A stretch of DNA of 64,000 nt. Origin: Tepidiphilus sp. J10 (GTDB lineage Bacteria; Pseudomonadota; Gammaproteobacteria; Burkholderiales; Thiobacillaceae). Position 1 is the stretch's first letter. Each line of letters starts with the position of its first letter. Shown one piece after another: positions 58,409 through 64,000 of the stretch. Location: the NCBI GenBank assembly GCA_945897865.1, contig CAMDHJ010000001.1:26678-90677 (forward strand). The letters are read 5' to 3'. A program made the position numbers and the translations under genes. The notes below the pieces were generated by a model. That model did not search any database. It worked only from the letters and a program-made list of their open reading frames with translations, and had not been told where the DNA came from.

Positions 58409-60106
58409 TCACCATTCATAAGACAAGCGGAAGTGCAGGCGGCTGTCGCCATCGACCACGTTGCCTACGGTTTTATACGGATAGGCCCAATCCAGCGCGC
58501 CGCTAAAGCCTCCCCAGCCGGAAATCCGCACACCCGCCCCGGTGCTGAGCAAGTCATAGCGATCTATCGTGCCGGCGCTGGCCTCGCGAACACGCACTGT
58601 TGCGGCATCCATAAACAGGTAGGGGTGCAGTCCATTCCAGCCGGGCATCTGCAACTCCAGGCTGGAAGAAAACCCGTTGTCTCCCAGGGCGGCAGATTCC
58701 GGGTAGCCACGCACACTATCCACGCCGCCAATGGCGTACTGCTCGTTGCTGATCAGATGTCGACTTGCCAACTGGCCGCCTAGTCGCGTCGAAAACAGCC
58801 AGTCATCGGCGAACTTCATACTGTTTTTTACTTCCACCTTCAGGTTGGACCAATTCGGATCCGATGCCTTGTCGCTGAACTCCTTGGCATCGTTGCCCAG
58901 CCCGCGCACAGAGAAATTTGCACTCAGGTTGAACTTGGTCTGCCCTCGGCTACCCGCCGGCAAAGTAGCGTCGTAAGCGACAGTAAAGGGTAGATAACTG
59001 ATCGGCAGGTCGATACCGCCGCCGCCCAGCAGGTTCACGGTCTGATTGAAGTTCTTGTAATCCACGCCCAGGGTCAGGTTATGAAAATATCCGGGCCGAC
59101 CACGCAGCGGCAAAATGTAGCGAAGACCCAGAATATCGCCCTGGCCGATGGTATTCACCGCACCTATCGCCGCCACATCGCTCTCGTTGTGAACCATGTA
59201 GGCGGCCAGGAAATTGCCGCTAGTCAGCGGTACCAGATAGGTGCCGGCGAAAACCTGGCTGTCCTTGGTTTCCTCTGGCGCTACCTGAAAACTCAGGTTG
59301 AGGCCGTGTTGACGTTGCCACAAATTGTTGTAGCGCAGATCCAGCGCCAACCGGCTATGGCTGGTGTTCAGGCTGTAGCGGTCATTCAGCTCGGCGCGGC
59401 CATGCATGGGCGAGCGATCTTGCACCTTCAGATCCACTTCCACCGTTCCCGGCGAGCGTCCGGCGCGTAATGCCGGCGTCACCTTGCGGTCAGCGCTGCG
59501 GTTGACGCTGGCCAGCTCTTTTTGCAACTCGGGAAAGTAGGGCACGTTACCCTCGGCCAGTTGTGATGTTTGCGACTTGATACGGCCGAGGGAAAAGTAC
59601 TTTGCGCCGCTGACCCGCTGCCGTTCCACTTTCGCCTCGGTAACTTTCAGACGTACCAGGCCACCGGTGACTTCCTGTTCCGGTAAATCGACGAAAACCG
59701 TCAGATAGCCGCCGTCGTGATAGGCCTTTTCCAGGGCCTTGCGCGCGGCTTCCATATCCTTGACCTCGCGTTGCTCACCGAGAAACGGGTAAACCGCCGT
59801 TTCGATGGCCAGCGCCGAGAGTACGCTGTTGCCCTCGATACGGAATTCCAGCACATCGAAACGTGCCTCTGGAGACGCTTCAGCCTTTGCCTGTGCTGGT
59901 GTCGCTGCCGCTGCCGCTGCCGTCACGGACGGCGCTTGCAGAGGCGGGGTTTCTTTTGCGGAGGACGGTTGCGGCTCAGAGAGGGTTGATTCGTTTGCTG
60001 CTTTCTCAGGTTTCCCGGCAGATGCCGGGTTCATCGCACCGGCCGGCATAGCGGTCAGCAACAGACAGACGGTCAAAGGGGAGGCAAGGTTCGGCAATAG
60101 AGGCAT
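58409..60106 (-). CDS. TpsB outer-membrane transporter (ShlB/FhaC/HecB family)
   Basis: POTRA region (FRIEGNSVLSALAIETAVYPFLGEQREVKDMEAARKALEKAYHDGGYLTVFVDLPEQEV) and FhaC barrel (YAIGGVDSVRGYPESAALGDNGFSSSLELQMP); start at MPLLPNLASPL. Confidence 0.93.
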   Translation of the reverse strand: MPLLPNLASPLTVCLLLTAMPAGAMNPASAGKPEKAANESTLSEPQPSSAKETPPLQAPSVTAAAAAATPAQAKAEASPEARFDVLEFRIEGNSVLSALAIETAVYPFLGEQREVKDMEAARKALEKAYHDGGYLTVFVDLPEQEVTGGLVRLKVTEAKVERQRVSGAKYFSLGRIKSQTSQLAEGNVPYFPELQKELASVNRSADRKVTPALRAGRSPGTVEVDLKVQDRSPMHGRAELNDRYSLNTSHSRLALDLRYNNLWQRQHGLNLSFQVAPEETKDSQVFAGTYLVPLTSGNFLAAYMVHNESDVAAIGAVNTIGQGDILGLRYILPLRGRPGYFHNLTLGVDYKNFNQTVNLLGGGGIDLPISYLPFTVAYDATLPAGSRGQTKFNLSANFSVRGLGNDAKEFSDKASDPNWSNLKVEVKNSMKFADDWLFSTRLGGQLASRHLISNEQYAIGGVDSVRGYPESAALGDNGFSSSLELQMPGWNGLHPYLFMDAATVRVREASAGTIDRYDLLSTGAGVRISGWGGFSGALDWAYPYKTVGNVVDGDSRLHFRLSYEW

Positions 60107-60183
60107 GCTGGATCGTATAAGTGGGTTTCGGACAACCGCCTGCCCTAACGGCTCTGGCGCTGGCCAGGCTGTTCTCCGCAACC

Positions 60184-60225
60184 CGCTCAAAAAGCAAAAT
60201 CCCCCGCTCGCGCGGGGGCAATCTT
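60184..60225 (-). terminator. Rho-independent terminator-like hairpin downstream of the 60281-61705 gene
   Basis: Minus strand reads CCCCCGCGCGAGCGGGGGATTTTGCTTTTTG. Confidence 0.75.
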
Positions 60226-60280
60226 TTCAGCCGGCGCGGATAAATCCGCCCCGGCCAGTCTGCAACGCTACAACTCGAGA

Positions 60281-61705
60281 TCAGTAAACCTGATAGCTCG
60301 GGCTGCAGGTATTGCCGCCACGGGTGGCGCGACCAACTTGGCTGACGCCATAGTCAAACGGGAAATCGCCTGAGGGGATCGCGGCCAAACCAGGCAACGG
60401 GATGCTGGCGATGGAAACAGGGCTACCCAGTTCCGTCTTGATCTTGGCGATCAGGGCGGCATTGCCGTCATTGCTGTCACGCACGTTGAAGCTGGCTTCG
60501 CCCCAGTAGAAGTCGTAGTCGCCGGCGATGAAGTTGGCCACAGACGGGTAGACCTGGTTGATCTTGACGTAGTGCCACTTGTCCTGCACGCCGTCGTTGT
60601 CATCGGAACCGCCAGTCTTGGAACCGGTGTCGCCGAACTGACGCTCGCCGCCCATGATGCCGATGGCCATTTCGCCCTGGTAATAAGCCTTGGTCAAACA
60701 GGTGTCGACGGCTTCCTGGGCACCGCTTTCCACCACGTGATAGACGTCGGACTCGCCGTCCTGGGAGGTGCTGAAGCTACCCGCATCGTCGCCGGCCGCG
60801 CTCGACAGGAGGAGGGCGCCGCCGTAGGTGTTGCTGGTAGAACAGGGACTCAGCATGACCGAGGCTTCGAAGGTAGCCAGGGTGCCGGAACCTGTGGCGC
60901 GGCGGCAGACCTTGATCGCGGTGCTGTTGGTGTTGGCGTCGTCCCAGGCGGCCTGGTCGGGATGGTCCTCGCCGCTGCGATTGTCATCAGCCGTGAGGTC
61001 GGCATCCAGGCCGGTCCAGTCGGTGGTACTGCCGTTGAACGCGCCGCGCACGAAGCTGGACGGCAGGCTGGGGGCCTGGTCTTCAGAGTAGTCGCCCACC
61101 GTCTTGCCCTGCTCGGCTTGCAACTTCTGGTAGATGTTGTCGGACACAACGATGCCGAACACCTGGGCGACCACCGGGCCGGCGGTGATGCCGGCGACGC
61201 TGCCACCGATGCTGACCAGCTTGGGTTCGGTGTCGGACAGGCCGGCATCGGGAATGGCATCGGTGCCGCTGGTGGTGTTGCCGCAGCCGCTGTTCTTGGT
61301 GAACACGGGACCGCCGCTGATCAGGCTGCCGGTGGTGGTCGCGGTACAACCGGAGGTCAGCGCGATGTTGGTGGCAACGCCGGCACCAACCAGTTTGGTG
61401 ACGCCGGTGGAGGAACCGCCACCTTCCTTGTAGATGATCAGTTCTTCACCATCGCTCACACCGGCAATGCCCAGACCGGCCTTGGCCAGACAACGATAGC
61501 GGGTGGTGGTGTTGCCCTTGGTGTTGTAGATGGAAGAGTGGGTGGTGCGATCGGTGCTGGCGCCGGTGGTGGCGCACAGGTCGGAAACAGCCTTCTCGAA
61601 CGACTTGTTCAGCGCGGTGGCGCCGGAGAAGGTCAGCACTTCGGTGGCGGAAGCGGAACCGGCGGCCATGACGGCGACGGCGAGAGCGATTTGATGCAAT
61701 TTCAT
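60281..61705 (-). CDS. Secreted protein of unknown function (weak periplasmic-binding-protein-like N-terminus)
   Basis: Signal peptide MKLHQIALAVAVMAAGSASA; EVLTFSGATALNKSFEKAVSDLC; Ser/Thr/Gly-rich; paired cysteines. Confidence 0.7.
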   Translation of the reverse strand: MKLHQIALAVAVMAAGSASATEVLTFSGATALNKSFEKAVSDLCATTGASTDRTTHSSIYNTKGNTTTRYRCLAKAGLGIAGVSDGEELIIYKEGGGSSTGVTKLVGAGVATNIALTSGCTATTTGSLISGGPVFTKNSGCGNTTSGTDAIPDAGLSDTEPKLVSIGGSVAGITAGPVVAQVFGIVVSDNIYQKLQAEQGKTVGDYSEDQAPSLPSSFVRGAFNGSTTDWTGLDADLTADDNRSGEDHPDQAAWDDANTNSTAIKVCRRATGSGTLATFEASVMLSPCSTSNTYGGALLLSSAAGDDAGSFSTSQDGESDVYHVVESGAQEAVDTCLTKAYYQGEMAIGIMGGERQFGDTGSKTGGSDDNDGVQDKWHYVKINQVYPSVANFIAGDYDFYWGEASFNVRDSNDGNAALIAKIKTELGSPVSIASIPLPGLAAIPSGDFPFDYGVSQVGRATRGGNTCSPSYQVY

Positions 61706-61884
61706 TTGAAGCTCCTAAGTGAACTGGACTTGAAACACGGACTACAAAATGGGTTCTTACTTAAACTTGCTGCTTGCGCTTGATGCTTACGTGCGCCGCA
61801 TGCCCCCCGGCGTAGGCCAGGGGCCAGCCGTTGCAGGATGCCGGCTTACGCCGGCATGACACGGCAGACAGAGTTACGCCAGGC

Positions 61885-62754
61885 TCAGACCTTGCGGCGG
61901 CGAGCCAGGAAACCCACCAGACCCAAACCAGCCAGCATCAGCGCGTAGGTGTCGGCTTCCGGAACCGGGGCGGCAACCGGGGCGGCATAAGTCAGCGTGC
62001 CATTGCTGGCCAGGCTGAAGCGGTAGTCCAGATCGGCGCCATCACCATAGGCCTTGGCAACGGCCTCGGCGGTGTTGCTGGCGCTGGAACGGGTCAGGTA
62101 ATAGAAGCCCATACCGTCGGCGTCGCCGATGTTGGTCATGGTGTTGATGGCGGTGATCTGGCCGCCCAGGTTATTGCTGTGCTTGCCGGCGCCGATGGCG
62201 AAGGCATTGGAAGCGCCATCATCGACTACCACCTCGGTGCCGTTCCCCAATGCAGCGATGGCGGCATCCCAGTAGACGTCCTGGTTTGTGCCAGCGAGGG
62301 TGATCGAGTTGTTGTTGAACAGGACCCCAGCGTTGGCGACAGCAGTTTGCAGATTGGTGTTGGACGTGGTCAGAACCCGCTTCTGGTTCAGAGCGGAAGT
62401 ACCATTGCTATCCAGGGCGGTGACGTCCCAGGTCAGCGCGTTGACATCGCTCACGCCGGTGACGAAAGAGGTCCAGGCTGCGCCGCCGCTCCAGGTCTGG
62501 CCGTCGGCATTGTTAACGCCGTCGTCACGGATGCTGCCAGGGAACGCAGCCAATTGGTTCATGGTGCCGAAGTCGTTCATGCCCACTTCCAGCGAGCGGA
62601 TGTAGGCACGGCCGACGCCGCCGTTGTAGCTGGAGTCCAGCACGGTGAGCAGCAGGAAGGAGTTGCCGCTGGATACATCGTCAGCGGCGGTGATGGCGAA
62701 GGCATTGCCGGTGGCAGCAAATGCGAGCGCGGCGGCGATCAATTTCAATTTCAT
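61885..62754 (-). CDS. PEP-CTERM sorting-domain protein
   Basis: Signal peptide MKLKLIAAALAFAATGNAFA; C-terminus VPEADTYALMLAGLGLVGFLARRRKV. Confidence 0.93.
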   Translation of the reverse strand: MKLKLIAAALAFAATGNAFAITAADDVSSGNSFLLLTVLDSSYNGGVGRAYIRSLEVGMNDFGTMNQLAAFPGSIRDDGVNNADGQTWSGGAAWTSFVTGVSDVNALTWDVTALDSNGTSALNQKRVLTTSNTNLQTAVANAGVLFNNNSITLAGTNQDVYWDAAIAALGNGTEVVVDDGASNAFAIGAGKHSNNLGGQITAINTMTNIGDADGMGFYYLTRSSASNTAEAVAKAYGDGADLDYRFSLASNGTLTYAAPVAAPVPEADTYALMLAGLGLVGFLARRRKV

Positions 62755-63088
62755 ATGTTTCTCCAAAATCCTAAGTTGAGAGAGAGGTGCAGCTTTACCC
62801 GCTTTGGGATACCTGCTTTGACGCAAGCGCCCTTAGCGGACTGAATAGCAATCTATCGACCTTGTATTACCGGTATGCAGGGCCAAACTGGGCGCCAACT
62901 GAGCCTTTTTGCTTATCAACGCCAAGCCGTTTGGCTTCCCCCTGACCGTAGCCAGTTAGATGCTAGGCTACCGTAAAGCCCGTTCTTGACAATTTGATGG
63001 TTTGAAAATGTGCGTGTGATGAGCCGAATGGCTCATGGGTGTAAGTTTTTTCGACAGAAGTGGGGCAAGGGTTTGTTTCAACAACCGG

Positions 63089-63838
63089 TCAAGGCTGCCA
63101 ACCGCCGGTGCAGCTCAAAAAAGCCTCGTTGGCGCTGCTTCTGCATTGGTAATACGTGGTTATGGCTTCCGGGCTTTTGGCACTTGTGCAGGCTTCATAG
63201 GCTTTCTGGCGCTGCTTGATACAAATGACGAAACGGGCCCGTTGTTGCGCCTCATCAAGGTTGCCGTCTGGCTGGTTTTTACTTGCCTCCGTTCCTACGT
63301 TGACCGTTGGCGTACCCGCCGTACTGCTTCCATTCGGGTTGCTTGCTTGGGTGAATTTCCAGTCCCGGTATTGGTTCGATCCTGCAAAGTCGGCATATCT
63401 TTCGGGGAAACCGGTAGTTTTGAGCGGTTTGCTCTCTGACAGGCTGTGCATCCCACTAATGCCACCCTCTGGCCCCTTGATCTGTCCCCACGTCTCCGTA
63501 CCGGTCATCGGGTCGGGATAGAGTCGGCGCAGATGCCGCACGGTTTCGGGAAATCGTGGATCGAGCAACAGTTCGTCCAGCGATTGCGGCAAGCGCGGCG
63601 GCTGCCCTGGGGGGGGCGTGTTCAGGAAATGCTCGATTGCACGCCGGTACTGGTCGCCGATGAACAACAATTCCGCCTCCTTCTCCCGTTGCACGGCGGT
63701 GTGCCAAAGGGTGCCCAACGCAGCCATGCCGACGCCCAGTCCGGCGACGAGAAACAGCAGCCACAGCATGGTGAAACCGCCTTGACGGCGGGGACGATGA
63801 GGCATGTTCGAACAAGGCAGGGGAGGGCTTTCGATCAT
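63089..63838 (-). CDS. Type II secretion pseudopilin-like protein
   Basis: RRQGGFTMLWLLFLVAGLGVGMAALGTLWHTAVQREKEAELLFIGDQYRRAI, LRRLYPDPMTGTETWGQIKGPEGGISGMHSLSE; alternative start at 63805 (MPHRPRRQGGF). Confidence 0.82.
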   Translation of the reverse strand: MIESPPLPCSNMPHRPRRQGGFTMLWLLFLVAGLGVGMAALGTLWHTAVQREKEAELLFIGDQYRRAIEHFLNTPPPGQPPRLPQSLDELLLDPRFPETVRHLRRLYPDPMTGTETWGQIKGPEGGISGMHSLSESKPLKTTGFPERYADFAGSNQYRDWKFTQASNPNGSSTAGTPTVNVGTEASKNQPDGNLDEAQQRARFVICIKQRQKAYEACTSAKSPEAITTYYQCRSSANEAFLSCTGGWQP

Positions 63839-64000
63839 CCTGGAAACCTCGGTTGAGCGCAGATTATTCTCCGTGAAGCCGCCTGGATACTGGCGAGAGG
63901 GCGATTTCTCTATTCACCTGTCGGGTGAGGTGGAAAACGCTGTAGGAGGCTCCGCTTGCGGGCCGATCCTTCAACGCTCGCGCCGCAAGCGGACGCTCCT
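63834..64000 (+). mobile_element. Family-2 MITE-like element copy C (from 63839, truncated by window end), left TSD ATCAT
   Basis: CCTGGAAACCTCGGTTGAGCGCAGATTATTCTCCGTGAAGCCGCCTG...; near-identical to reverse complement of copy A. Confidence 0.9.

Noticed and set aside
60572-61783. 403-aa plus-strand ORF antisense to the secreted protein, and similar long antisense ORFs (4215-5114, 8517-9482, 61831-62844, 33211-34230)
   Set aside because: All lie opposite well-supported genes in high-GC sequence and show low-complexity G/V/A/H-rich translations; typical GC-codon shadows.
61838-61862. GATGCCGGCTTACGCCGGCATGA palindrome as a rho-independent terminator
   Set aside because: No T-run follows on either strand. 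It resembles a common REP-type palindrome; left unassigned.
62850-63050. c-di-GMP (GEMM) riboswitch in the leader of the PEP-CTERM gene
   Set aside because: The stem GTAGCC/GGCTAC and GC-rich hairpins caught my eye on the minus strand, but the conserved GEMM core could not be matched; a sigma-54 -24/-12 site was also off by one in spacing.

Overview
The window appears to be betaproteobacterial chromosome. It is dominated by extracellular polysaccharide, protein-sorting and secretion loci. From left to right I read: (i) a partial Wzz/EpsF-like gene, EpsE and EpsL polysaccharide-export genes, directly continuous with a hybrid type II secretion/type IV pilus-like operon (pseudopilins, secretin, PilP/O/N/M-like proteins, GspE, GspF, GspG); (ii) a divergent small exosortase-family gene with a partner membrane protein, and a CAAX-protease-related (CPBP) gene; (iii) a large EPS locus: LuxR-type EpsA-like regulator, SLBB exporter, Wzz, a Wzx/MurJ-like flippase split by a T9-tract frameshift, glycosyltransferases, methyltransferases, a Wzy-like polymerase, AsnB, an EpsI-like protein, an exosortase (XrtB-like) and a parvulin; (iv) a pstS gene with an in-frame TGA at a conserved Trp position; (v) an ExbB(DUF2341/LamG)-ExbD-TonB-porin-ankyrin-coiled-coil cluster; (vi) a two-partner secretion locus (TpsB plus a 3448-aa TpsA) followed by a TPR protein with two tandem OGT/GT41 domains and a TPR-sulfotransferase; (vii) a secreted protein, a PEP-CTERM protein and a further pseudopilin. 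The observations I rate highest are two families of short non-autonomous (MITE-like) elements with terminal inverted repeats and exact target-site duplications. Family 2 (5-bp TSD) is inserted on stop or start codons in three of its four recognised copies. In one case it split an ATGA stop/start overlap while regenerating both codons, and its end supplies a correctly spaced Shine-Dalgarno-like GAGG. All calls come from reading the sequence and supplied translations; no database search was run.
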